This document shows positions 37,051 to 49,312 of a DNA stretch of 64,000 bases, in pieces; positions within the stretch are counted from its first letter, which is position 1, and each line of letters begins with the position of its first letter. This stretch comes from Homarus americanus (lineage: Eukaryota; Arthropoda; Malacostraca; Decapoda; Nephropidae). Under the pieces are notes generated by a model. That model was not told the origin of the DNA. It did no database searches and saw only the letters and a list, made by a program, of their open reading frames with translations. Location of the stretch: NCBI RefSeq assembly GCF_018991925.1, contig NW_024735304.1, forward strand, positions 62,001 through 126,000. Direction: 5' to 3'. Made by a program: the position numbers and the translations under genes.

Positions 37051-37334
37051 GTCATCAGCAAATTTACTTATGTTGCTGGCTATGCCTATATCTATGTCGT
37101 TTATGTACCCTGTATACGTATAATAAATAATAATGGTACAAGTACTGAGCCTTGGGGTACTCCACTAGTGACACTACTCCAATCAGATTTAGTGCCATTA
37201 ATGCTCACTCGCTGTTTACTGTCCTGTAACCACGCAATAATCCATTTTAGAATATCTCCTCCAATGCCATGAGCCTCCACTTTTCTTTTTAGCCTTTCGT
37301 AGGGGAGTCCGTCGTGTGGTACCATTTCACTCAC
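37051..37334 (-). pseudogene. LINE reverse-transcriptase core fragment
   Basis: Carries the segment from just after motif A through motif B (GVPQGSVL) and, in another frame, YINDIDIGI and KFADDTKIG. The break between them lies at about 37100-37115. The normally conserved LGPLLF reads VPLLF. Confidence 0.85.
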
Positions 37335-37421
37335 ACACCAGAAAAAAATAAATAAACGTCTATAGATTTGGTAACGATTTTTTGTTTAAACATCATGTGT
37401 GTATATATGTCTTTATATACA

Positions 37422-38088
37422 CAGGTGTACCCCGATAACTGACGCATACAGGGACCAGGAAAAGTCGTTGGTTAGTAAATCAACGTTTATCGAAGCAATT
37501 AATCTCATAAAAACATAAATTCAGGGAATTAGGGACCGGCCACCCTCCAAAAACTCCCATCTACCCTTGATATATTTTTATTGTGCACATTGTTAAGCAA
37601 GAAAATAAAGTAAACATACAAAACGAGCATAATAAGACTTAAATAAGCAATGTAAAGCATAAATTGAGACTTATTTACCCATGTTGAGATGGTAAAGAAG
37701 GTCTAGGGTGGCAAGTTCAAGTCTCTACCACTCTTATTATGCCTTCTCACAGCACATCAAGCTGTCCAGGACAAGAAGAACTATCACTGGGACGTTTAGA
37801 CATGATTGAGTAACACACAAAGTTTGAAAAAAAAAGTCAGACACACACACACAGTAAGAGTAAACAAGAGCAAAGATGACGAGAATGAGTCAGGACAGTG
37901 CGCAGAGACCTCTGGTAGCAAGAATTTGCACCTCATCACTGCCCGCCAAATTCAAAACAGTTTTGCTCCTTTCCCGATCGTCGGATCTCCAGGGTATCAA
38001 TGAAACTTGCGGGGTATTTCTTCTATAATGTAATCATCGGTTCTGCGAAGTGGCAGTTAACAGGATGTCGGTTTTTTAGGTACACCTG
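37422..38088. mobile_element. 667-bp TIR element, pogo/mariner-like (possible)
   Basis: Bounded by CAGGTGTACC (37422-37431) and its exact complement GGTACACCTG (38079-38088). The right end is followed by TA; the left is preceded by CA, one change from a TA duplication. The left end continues CCGATAACTGACGCATAC, in the style of pogo/Tigger ends. No transposase is visible, so if real it is non-autonomous or badly eroded. A 65-codon frame inside (37806-38003) has no known domain. Confidence 0.42.
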
Positions 38089-38203
38089 TAAAGATGGCAA
38101 CTTACAAGAAGACGAGATTATACTGAAATTCCACTTCACACACCTTAGAACATACAGCCTGAAGTATAGTATTTAAGTGATACTGGATTATTGTTGAAAA
38201 AAT

Positions 38204-38699
<496 letters not shown>

Positions 38700-39110
38700 T
38701 TACGATATTGATGCTGGGTGAACCAGTTGCATGTTGTAGGCTAGATGTTGGATGTGGGAGAATAGATGCTGAATGTAGGCTGTAGGAGGCTAGATGATGG
38801 ATGTTGGATGTGGATTGTAGAAAGCTGGAAGAAGGATATTGGATGTGGGTCGTAAAGGGTTGAATGTTGGATGTGGGATGCCTAGATGTTGGATGTTGGA
38901 AACTAAATATAGGATGCTGAATTTAGGATGTTGGATGTGGGAAGCTGGATGCTGGATATGGTAGGCAGGACGTTGGAAGTTGGAGGCTAGATATCGAATG
39001 TGGTTTGTAAGAGGCTGGATGTTGGATGTGGGAGGCTGGATGTTGGATGTGGGAGGCTGGATGTTGGATGTGTGAGGCTGAATGTTGGATGTTAGAATAT
39101 TCAAATAATT
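38700..39110 (+). repeat. 22-bp GGATGTTGGATG minisatellite
   Basis: Units carry GGCTGGATGTTGGATGTGGG. It is regular at 39009-39085 with 22-base steps and diverged to the left. The minus-strand frames full of His-Pro-Ala-Ser are artefacts. Confidence 0.93.
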
Positions 39111-39589
39111 TCATTTAGCAGTGGTAAGTTTTAAGGGGACCTCAAACGTCATAATTCAAAGGTGTCTTCAACGATACCTACTTGTATTTTGCAATTATAT
39201 TTGTTGTTGATTCAGTAGTTTTGTGGTTTATTATACTGTTCTGTTGGAGAGGTAAACTACAAAATAAATATAATGTGAATGTGCTCACTGAGACACACAT
39301 TTTCATATTTGATTTACGATCATTATAATCAATATACTAAAACATGATAAGTTACCTAATCTTCCTTAGGAAATATATATATATATATATATATATATAC
39401 CGCAATAGCGTTCCTCCGCGATGACTCACATATCGTCTGTATATGGCCAAATAAACAGTTTATTTGACTGTGACGTGTGAGGTTGGTGAATAATGAGTCT
39501 GGCCTCATTGTTGATGTTGCAGGTCGGCCATATTGCTCCTAAACGTAAACACCGCCCCTCCCCCGCTGTGATACCTCCCTGTTCTCCAG

Positions 39590-39590
<1 letters not shown>
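39111..39590. other. Non-coding with short (AT)n
   Basis: (AT)n at about 39371-39399. No gene. Confidence 0.6.

Positions 39591-39636
<46 letters not shown>
39591..39636 (+). repeat. (AC)n microsatellite
   Basis: About 46 bases of AC. Confidence 0.98.
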
Positions 39637-39638
<2 letters not shown>

Positions 39639-40320
39639 CGAAGAAAAAACAAGAAATACTTGACCCAGGGAGAGAAGGCTCCCTTACCTCCCCTATGCTG
39701 GAACACATCACCTGCGGGATATTCCTCATTGGCACGACGTATGTACCTGCCACACCTATTTTTATGACTGGTATGTTAATCCTTGGGGATGGTATATGTA
39801 CACGGTAGTCGAGTAAATTGGCGGCTGTAACATTATTTAACATTACGGAGGACTGACATTACGAGCATCTCAGTCACGACCTAACAGGGGGCAATATTCA
39901 TGCAAGCCCGTCCTAAATAACCTCAATACGCACACAAACACACAAATTATTTACACCCATATATAATCAGCATTTTGGGGAGGGGTTTAATACTCCCCAA
40001 CATGAAGGTATCAAAGGCCTTCATGACGATATAACGTATTGACCATGCACAATTAAACGCATGACTCCAAGTACTCGAGCATTTACACCCCGCCCAACCA
40101 ACCCCTCCACCTTGTTCCAGCTACTAATGTGACAGCAAAGGCGGCGGTGGCGGCACTACTCACGTGTCAAGGACCAGCTAAACCAAGGCAGCAGCTATCG
40201 ATTGGGTAATTGAGTTATAAATCCCATTGTTAGATCACGCTATTTAATAACATTCGTCGTGTAATTATTCTCCCTGATGATTAGTTTCTGGGGGTCCTTA
40301 TGGATAGCTCAATCTCGGAG
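39637..40320. other. Unique non-coding, possible regulatory island
   Basis: 40040-40310 is complex and rich in homeodomain-type cores (GGGTAATTGAGTTATAAATC; GTGTAATTATTC; ACAATTAAACGC) plus a CACGTG E-box at about 40160. No gene. Confidence 0.5.
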
Positions 40321-40760
40321 AACTGATGTGGTGGGTGGCCTAGGTGGGTGGTGGATAGCCAAGGTGGGTGGTGGGTGCCCTAGGTGGGTGGTGGGTACCC
40401 TAGGTGGGTGGTGGGTGGCTTAGGCATGGTGGTAGGTGGGTGGTTGTGAGGTTGAAAGGGTGTTGAGAGGGTGGTAGGTGTGTGGTGGTAGGTGGAAGTG
40501 TGTGTGGTGGGAGGTGGTGTGTGATGGTAAGTGGAGGTGTGTTGTGGGAGGTGGAAGTGTGATAGAGGGGTCGTAAGTGGATGGTAGGCGGGGGGTGGTA
40601 GATGGGGGACGAGGATAGTAAGTGGGTGGAGAGGTAAGGAAAGGGGTACTGGAGGTAGTGGTAGGTAGTAAGGGTACTAGGAGCTTGGTAAATGAATAAT
40701 GGTTATGTATGGATGGTGATAAGCGAGAGAGTACTGGTGACCGCGTGATGGGGGTGTGTT
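40321..40760 (+). repeat. GGTGGGTGG minisatellite
   Basis: At 40330-40430, units of TAGGTGGGTGGTGGGT with CCC or GGC inserts. It then becomes irregular GTGGTAGG-type sequence to 40760. Confidence 0.85.
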
Positions 40761-40799
40761 AGGTTAGATACATGTATGTGCAGAAGTAGGGATATGGTG

Positions 40800-42195
40800 G
40801 GTAGTATGTGGGTGATGATTGTGTTGGTGGCGGTGTGGGTTGGTGATGTGGGTGTTGTGTTGGTGTGTATAGTAGTGGTGTGGGTGATAGTGGTGGTAGT
40901 GTGGATGGTAGTGGTGGCGTGGGTGGTGATGGTGGCGTGAGTGGTGATGGTGGCGTGGGTGGGTGGTGATGGTGGCGTGGGCGATGATGTTGGTGGTGAA
41001 ATGGTGGGTGGTGATGGTGGCGTGGGTGGGTGGTGTGGTGGGGTGGTGATGGTGGCGGGTGGTGATGGTGGCGTGGGTGGTGATGGTGGCGTGGGTGGTG
41101 TGGTGGTGGGTGTGTGATGGTGGCGTGGTGGTGATGGTGGCGTGGGTGGGTGGTGATGGTGGCGTGGGTGGTGATGGTGGCCGTGGCGTGGGTGGTGTTG
41201 GTGGCGGGGTGGATGTGGTGGTGATGGTGGTGGTGTTGTTGGTGGGTGGTGAGGTGGGGTGGAGGTAGTGGTGTTGAGTGGTGGTGGTGTGGCGGGTGTG
41301 GTGGTGTGGGGTAGTGGCGTGGGTGGTGGTGGCGTGGCGTGGTGGCGATGTGGTGTGGCGGTAATGGAGCGTGGGTGGGTGGTGAGTGGGGTGGTGGTGG
41401 TGGTGGTGGTGGTGGGTGGGCGGTGGTGGTGATGGTGGTGGTGGCGTGGGTGTGGTCGTGGTGGGTGGTGGTGGTGGTGGTGGTGGTGGCGTGGTGGCGT
41501 GGGTGGTGGTGGGTGGCGGTGGTGGTGGCGTGGTGGTGGTGGTGGCGTGGGTGGTGGTGGGTGGTGGTGGTGAGGGTGGTGGTGGTGGGGGTGGTGGTGG
41601 TGTGGTGGTGGGTCGTGTGGTGGGTGGTGGTGGGGTGGTGGTGGGGCGTGGGTGGTGGTGGTGGCGTGGGTGGTGGTGGTGGTGGGTGGTGGTGGTGGCG
41701 TGGGTGGTGGTGGTGGCGTGGTGGTGGTGGCGTGGTGGTGGTGGTGTGGGGGGTGTGGCGTGGGTAGTGGTGGTGGCGTGGTGGTGGTGGTGGTGGTGGT
41801 GGTGGTGGTGGTGGTGGTGGTGGGTGGTGGTGGTGGTGGTGGTGGTGTGGTGGTGGTGGTGGTGGGTGGTGGTGGTGTAGTGGCGTGGGTGTGGTGGTGG
41901 TGGTGGTGGTGGTGGTGGTGGTGGTGGGTGGTGGTGGTGGTGGTGGTGGGTGGTGGTTGGGTGGTGGTGGTGGTGGTGGTGGTGGTGTGGTGGCGGCGTG
42001 GTGGTGGTGGTGGCGTGGTGGTGGTGGTGGTGGTGGTGGTGGGTGGTGGTGGTGGCGTGGTGGTGGTGGTGGTGGTGATGGTGGTGGTGGCGTGGGTCGT
42101 TGTGGTGGCGTGGTGGTGGTGGTGGTGGTGGCGTGGGTGGTGGTGGTGGTGGTGGTGGTGGCGTGGGTGGTGGTGGTGGCGTGGGTGGTGGTAAC
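40800..42195 (+). repeat. 1.4-kb GGT/GTG-rich array
   Basis: Starts as units near GGTGATGGTGGCGTGGGT and becomes almost pure GGT with scattered CGTG after about 41390. Minus-strand Pro/His/Thr frames (up to 540 codons at 40764-42386) and plus-strand Val/Gly/Trp frames are artefacts of a stop-free repeat. Confidence 0.97.
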
Positions 42196-42590
42196 AGAGT
42201 AAAGTAATGAGGGTAGCGTGATCTCGGCAGTATTATCATGACGATGGCAGTAATTTGAATTGGTAGGATTTGTTCATGCACGGAAACCCTGACGACCCAA
42301 CACCCAGGACTGACCAATATACAGTACACTTTACTGTTCACTCGATATGTTCGTTTATTACACAGACGTACTGTAAGTCCATTCATACACTCATACTGTT
42401 AACACAATACGGATATACGATGAGGTATTAATAAATTCCAGGTAATTATTTTCGTTGTGATTTTTTTTACTGAGATGTATTAGTTTACTGAAGCAGTAGT
42501 CAAACGTGTTACAGCTTGATATTTTGAGATTTTATGCATATACATTAAAAATAAAAGGTGTGTGTGTGTGTGTGTCTAAATCATTGCATA
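42196..42590. other. Non-coding
   Basis: Unique AT-rich DNA with a short (GT)n at about 42557-42575. No gene. Confidence 0.6.
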
Positions 42591-43070
42591 ATGAATTTAT
42601 TGCACATGTTGCATACTGGGTTTATTGTTCATGTTGCATGGTGGATATACTTTCCTCTTACATGACGGGTTTATTATATACATCGCATATCACTTAACAT
42701 GTTGCATGGTGAATTTGTTGTATATATTGGATGGTGGTTTACTGTACATATTGGACAGTGGGTTTATTGCACTTGTTCCATGGTGGTTTACTGTACTGTA
42801 CATATTGCATGGTGGTTTACTGTACATATTGGATCGTGGGTTACTGTACTGTACATATTGCATGGTGGTTTGCTGTACATATTGGATCGTGGGTTTATTG
42901 CACATGTTGCATGGTGGTTTACTGTACATATTGCATAGTGGTGGCTTGAATTATATGTTTATTACACTTGTTGCATGTTGGGTATATTTCACATTTTGCA
43001 ATAATTGTTTATTACGTATACTTCATTATGAGTTTATTATACTTGTTGCATGGTGGGTTTATAACAGATG
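42591..43070 (+). repeat. 24-29 bp TTGCATGGTGG minisatellite
   Basis: Units contain CATATTGCATGGTGGTTTAC and TGTA, best preserved at 42715-42945. Three open frames on the plus strand show the same Tyr-Cys-Thr-Tyr peptide pattern in different registers, the sign of a repeat, not a gene. Confidence 0.9.
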
Positions 43071-43099
43071 CTCGGGAGTGACGCTGAAGTGAAGAAAAC

Positions 43100-44495
<1,396 letters not shown>

Positions 44496-44553
<58 letters not shown>
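44496..44553 (+). repeat. (AC)n microsatellite
   Basis: Fifty-eight bases of AC. Confidence 0.98.
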
Positions 44554-44555
<2 letters not shown>

Positions 44556-44950
44556 AAATTATTTCGACAAGATATTGGCATGAATATCTCAGCCATATGC
44601 TAATACACTTCAGATTGTCATAAGAGGGATTTATCATGATAAGAACAGAGACAAACAGCACATGTCAACACAAGGGGACACGACAACACACACGCCACAA
44701 CGAACAACTTCACAACATCTCATGCCTTCAACCTCGATAAGCGAATCAATTGCGCTATCCTTCTACAGCCGCAGCCCCGATAATAATATGCAAATTTGGC
44801 AAGCAGACAGGGAATAAATGGACATTATCAGAAGGTCAATTAGCATGTATCGAGTAAGACGCAGTCAAGGCCAGCCACCTCCGGCTTTGGCAGGACTGAT
44901 GCGCCGCCCAGTGTAGTGAGGCGCTTACCCTGAGGAGAGTCAATTGCATC
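44554..44950. other. Unique non-coding, possible regulatory island
   Basis: 44735-44935 is complex and includes an octamer-like ATGCAAAT at about 44789 and GGTCAATTAGCATG at about 44837. No gene. Confidence 0.45.
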
Positions 44951-45499
<549 letters not shown>

Positions 45500-45557
<58 letters not shown>

Positions 45558-45864
45558 TAATGGTTTATTGATAAAAGTTCTGCAGCTCCCATTGGACATA
45601 AATGACTTATTACATACATTGGTGGTTTAACAAAAGCTTTCATTAGAGAAAGGTAAAGGAACATACAGTGAACATACAGATAAATGTTTCCAGTGGAGGT
45701 CACGTAGTGTAGGAACTCCCTCACAGATGGTGTTATGAGGGGCCTGACGTGATGTAGTAATTCCCTCAGAGATGGTGTTATGAGGGGCTTGACGTGGTGT
45801 AGTAATTCCCTCACAGATGGTGTTATGAGGGGCTTGACGTGGTGTAGTAATTCCCTCACAGATG

Positions 45865-45868
<4 letters not shown>
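45500..45868 (-). mobile_element. Dispersed ATT-tailed repeat, copy 3
   Basis: Read on the minus strand: CA run, then four tandem 45-base units (for example starts at 45782 and 45827) carrying ACCATCTGTGAGGG and AATTACTACACCACG, then TGTATGTTCACTGTATGTTC, AAAGCTTTTGTTAAACCACC, GTCCAATGGGAGCTGCAG, AATAAA (TTTATT at 45564-45569 on plus) and an ATT tail at 45500-45558. The hairpin seen in copies 1 and 2 is deleted. The 45-base unit is 15 codons, so one minus-strand frame (45557-46075) stays open with SVRELLHHVKPLITP repeated. Copy 2 breaks that frame, so coding is doubtful. Confidence 0.87.
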
Positions 45869-45895
<27 letters not shown>

Positions 45896-45959
45896 TTCGT
45901 GTTTTTTCTTGCGTGAGTAATTCTTTGCATGTATGTGTGATCTCGTGCATGCGTGTAAG

Positions 45960-46013
<54 letters not shown>
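45869..46013 (+). repeat. Two (GT)n runs
   Basis: Runs at about 45868-45893 and 45960-46013. The first joins the 5' edge of copy 3 of the dispersed repeat. Confidence 0.95.
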
Positions 46014-46014
<1 letters not shown>

Positions 46015-46149
46015 CGTGTATAAAAACAATACTGGTACCCGTGGGAAAAACTTGTCGAAGAAAACACCTGGTCACTACCTGGGCAATTACTTATTCCCTC
46101 TTTACCGCGACGAGGTACACAAAAAAAATGTAACTGAACATACTTGATG

Positions 46150-46850
46150 ACGCCCACAGGTGTAGTGTGGTGCCTGGTGAACCGCATTGTATGCCAGGTG
46201 TACTGTTGCCTGCTGCTCATCACTTTCATACAGGTCAAGTGTTGCCTGTTGTCCATTACTGTGAGTTGTAATGTTGCCTACTGCCTCTAGATGTTATTCA
46301 CTCACATTATGATGCTTGCAGGCGTAGTGTGTTGCCTGCTGTTTCACACCGTCACTCACTCATACCATGATGCCTGTAGGTGTAGTGTTGCCTGCTGTCT
46401 CACACCGTCACTCACTCATACAATGATGCCTGTAGGTGTAGTGTTGCCTGCTGTCTCACACAGTCACTCACTCATACCATGATGCCTGTAGGTGTAGTGT
46501 TGCCTGCTGTCTCACACAGTCACTCACTCATACCATGATGCCTGTAGGTGTAGTGTTGCCTGCTGCCTCACACAGTCACTCACTCATACCATGATGCCTG
46601 TAGGTGTAGTGTTGCCTGCTGTCTCACACAGTCACTCACTCATACCATGATGCCTGTAGGTGTAGTGTTGCCTGCTGTCTCACACAGTCACTCACTCATA
46701 CCATGATGCCTGTAGGTGTAGTGTTGCCTGCTGTCTCACACAGTCACTCACTCATACCATGATGCCTGTAGGTGTAGTGTTGCCTGCTGTCTCACACAGT
46801 CACTCACTCATACCATGATGCCTGTAGGTGTAGTGTTGCCTGCCACCCCT
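46150..46850 (+). repeat. 56-bp minisatellite, about 10 regular units
   Basis: The unit includes CTCATACCATGATGCCTGTA, GGTGTAGTGTTGCCTGCTG and TCTCACACAGTCACT. Regular 56-base steps from about 46340 (for example 46621 to 46677), with the last units practically identical. 46150-46340 holds diverged relatives. Confidence 0.95.
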
Positions 46851-46935
46851 CACTAACACTCACACATAATTCTTAACCAAAATAAAAAATCGAGAAGAAC
46901 CAATTAGACTTGTTCTCAGCATTATTCTTTGTGTA

Positions 46936-46937
<2 letters not shown>

Positions 46938-46980
<43 letters not shown>
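46938..46980 (+). repeat. (CT)n microsatellite
   Basis: About 42 bases of CT. Confidence 0.98.
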
Positions 46981-46983
<3 letters not shown>

Positions 46984-47064
46984 ATATAAGCCACCAATCC
47001 AGGTACACATCCATTCTTAATAAATAATGCACTATAATACGACCACAGTCTTTCCACTAGCCTG

Positions 47065-47627
47065 AAGAAGAAGAAGAAGAAGAAGAAGACAGAAGAAGAA
47101 GAAGAAGAAGAAAGAAGAAAGAAGAAGAAAGAGAAAGAAGAAGAAGAAAGAAGAAGAAAGAAGAAGAAGAAGAAAGAAGAAGAAGAAGAAGAAGAAGAAG
47201 AAAGAAGAAGAAAGAAGAAGAAGAAAGAAGAAGAAGAAGAAGAAGAAGAAGAAGAAGAAGAAGAAGAAGAAGAAGAAGAAGAAGAAGAAAGAAGAAGAAG
47301 AAAGAAGAAGAAGAAGAAGAAAGAAGAAGAAGAAAGAAGAAGAAGAAGAAGAAGAAGAAGAAGAAGAAGAAGAAGAAGAAGAAGAAGAAGAAGAAGAAGG
47401 AAGAAGGAAGAAGAAAGAAAGAAGAAGAAGAAAGAAGAAGAAGAAAGAAGAAGAAGAAGAAGAAGAAGAAGAAGAAGAAGAAGAAGAAGAAGAAGAAGAA
47501 GAAGAAGAAGAAAGAAAGAAGAAGAAGAAGAAGAAGAAGAAGAAGAAGAAGAAAGAAGAAGAAGAGAAGAAGAAGAGAGAAGAAGAAGAAGAAGAAGAAG
47601 AAGAAGAAGAAGAAGAAGAAGAAGAAA
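47065..47627 (+). repeat. 560-bp (GAA)n purine tract
   Basis: Long GAA runs interrupted by GAAA and GAGA. The opposite strand reads as Ser/Phe/Leu homopolymers inside a 365-codon frame (47032-48129), which is an artefact. A purine mirror repeat of this length can form triplex DNA. Confidence 0.98.
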
Positions 47628-48130
47628 CTATAACATAATATAGAAAATCAAGAATGAAGGAGATACAGCTTAAGAAGAAAATTAGAATATATAGAAATAT
47701 AAAGAAAAAGATTACAATAAACAAGTAATAACAGAGAAATTCTAAGATTAATGATAATATATATAAGAAAATAAAGGTGATGTATTTAGTAGAACAACAA
47801 CAAACACAACAAAAACAACAACAACAACAGCAACAATAATAATAACAACAGCAACAATAATAATAATAATAATAACAACAACAATAAAAAAATATAAACA
47901 AGAGAAACAGAAGAAGCATAGGACAAAAATCATAATAATAAAGAGGAAGAAGCGGGAAAAGAAGAACTAAAACAAAAAACTGAGATGAAAAGAAAGAAAA
48001 TGAAGAACTGGGAAAAGAAGAAGCAGATGGAGAAGGAACAGAATGACAATTAGAAGAAGAAGGGGAAGAATCAGAATAAGAAAAAGAAAAAAAAGAAGAA
48101 GGAATTAGCCACAGTTCAGTACCAAACATT
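47628..48130. repeat. A-rich AAC/AAT/AAG low-complexity
   Basis: (AAC)n and (AAT)n patches at about 47797-47890 in A-rich DNA. No gene. Confidence 0.85.
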
Positions 48131-48570
48131 TAACACCGACGTTAAATAAAAAAATGAGAAATAATCCGGCCATATATAGCTGACCGGGATATTGTCTGGG
48201 GCCACAAATGGACTATTCCCTTCTAATGTATTTTCAATGGCTGGTGTTTGTGGTGGCAACATTAAATCACAGACTCAAAGCGCCAGCTCACACGGCGTAT
48301 TACTTTAATATCCGGTTCTCGTGATATATTTCCTATATAATTCAAGTAAGCAACATCGTCAAGTCATATTTTTTGTCGATAGACAAAGACTTCACATTTC
48401 ATACCCAGGGTGTGCGGTGAGGTGCGGTACATGCGGGGATTTCACATCAGTCGCATAAAATGATTTTGCAATTGAGGTAAGCTAGTGGAACCTTCACCCA
48501 CCCACCCACACACACACACACACTGTTAACCTAGGACTCTGAGAGAAAAGCGGACAGGAAATGTAATTAT
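48131..48570. other. Unique non-coding, possible regulatory island
   Basis: 48160-48420 is complex: CCATATATAG (close to a CArG box) and GGGATATTGTCTGGGGCC. A short (CA)n lies at about 48509-48523. No gene. Confidence 0.45.
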
Positions 48571-48573
48571 ATT

Positions 48574-48577
48574 TATA

Positions 48578-48653
<76 letters not shown>
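48574..48653. repeat. (AT)n microsatellite
   Basis: About 80 bases of AT with one early interruption. Confidence 0.97.
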
Positions 48654-48657
<4 letters not shown>

Positions 48658-49154
48658 TTACAGGAGTGCGTGGGTGTGTTAGTACAACAGAGACTTATCA
48701 CTGACCACTGGCAGCTATCATTAAGACAAGTAACACAAAAAAACAAACCATGGGGTGAATAATTTCTCAGGTCCGACGATCAAACTAGTTAATATGCGAG
48801 CACCTGGAGACATTAAATTAAGAATTGGAGAAAAAAATTACTCATTTAATGGCTCTAAATTGTGGGTTAGCACAATAAAATATGTGTCATATACACACCA
48901 TCGTGCTGAAATACTACAATATACATTCCTACTAACTCCTTAATCTTGCCGGGGTTTTTATGGCCTCGCTAGAACGAAACGAAAAAAAAGCAAAGCTGTA
49001 ATACGTCAGTGTGTGTACGTCAAGTGAGCGACTCAACCCCCAGGCCACTGAAATTGGTCATAATGGGAGTATCTAATTTATTTACTCTTAATTATTCTGA
49101 AGCAGGATACTGAATTTTGAATGAGTCCTTTATCAAACATTTATGTGGTTGTTT
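48654..49154. other. Unique non-coding
   Basis: No gene. A 62-codon frame at 48755-48943 has no recognisable domain. 49020-49150 is complex and adjoins the motif cluster. Confidence 0.5.
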
Positions 49155-49216
49155 ACAAACACCAGAGCGTATGCAAATCATGCATATTTGCACATTAATT
49201 TATTAATCAACACGCG
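49155..49216. promoter_or_regulatory. Clustered octamer, forkhead and homeodomain-like sites
   Basis: In 60 bases: a forkhead-type TGTTTACAAAC (about 49160-49170), an octamer ATGCAAAT (49171-49178), an inverted octamer-like ATTTGCA (49186-49192), and TTAATTTATTAATCAAC (homeodomain-like). The two octamer cores are arranged as an inverted pair, as POU factors can bind. This is motif reading only; function is unproven. Confidence 0.35.
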
Positions 49217-49220
49217 GCAC

Positions 49221-49312
49221 TAGAGGAGGAGGAGGAGCAGGAGGAGGGGGGGAGAAGGGGTAGGCGGAGGAAGGAGGGGGGGCGAAGGGAGGGGTTAGGA
49301 GGAGGAGGAAAG
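49221..49312 (+). repeat. Purine-rich GGAGGAGG tract
   Basis: GGAGGAGGAGCAGGAGGAGG and relatives. Confidence 0.9.

Larger units (their letters stand above)
36201..37334 (-). mobile_element. 5'-truncated CR1/Jockey-like LINE
   Basis: Non-LTR retrotransposon copied by target-primed reverse transcription. Reading the minus strand, it opens within the reverse transcriptase (MVPHDGLPYERLKRK, from about 37330), has motif B SGVPQGSVL, then a frameshift of about 11 bases, then FADD (motif C) at 37051-37062. An A-rich slip near 36975-36995 puts a second break before WSEKWQMNFSMDKC. The rest (36258-36959) is an intact 234-codon C-terminal part with VRPHLDYAVQFWSPY and RRRVRGNMIEVYKW. A short 3' UTR runs to the TA run at 36183-36200. 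Everything upstream of motif A is absent, which is normal for truncated LINE insertions. The clade assignment is from motif style only. Confidence 0.88.

Noticed and set aside
40764..42386. 540-codon His/Pro/Thr frame
   Set aside because: Translation of a GGT/ACC simple repeat; no domain.
47032..48129. 365-codon Ser/Phe frame
   Set aside because: Translation of the GAA tract and A-rich flank.
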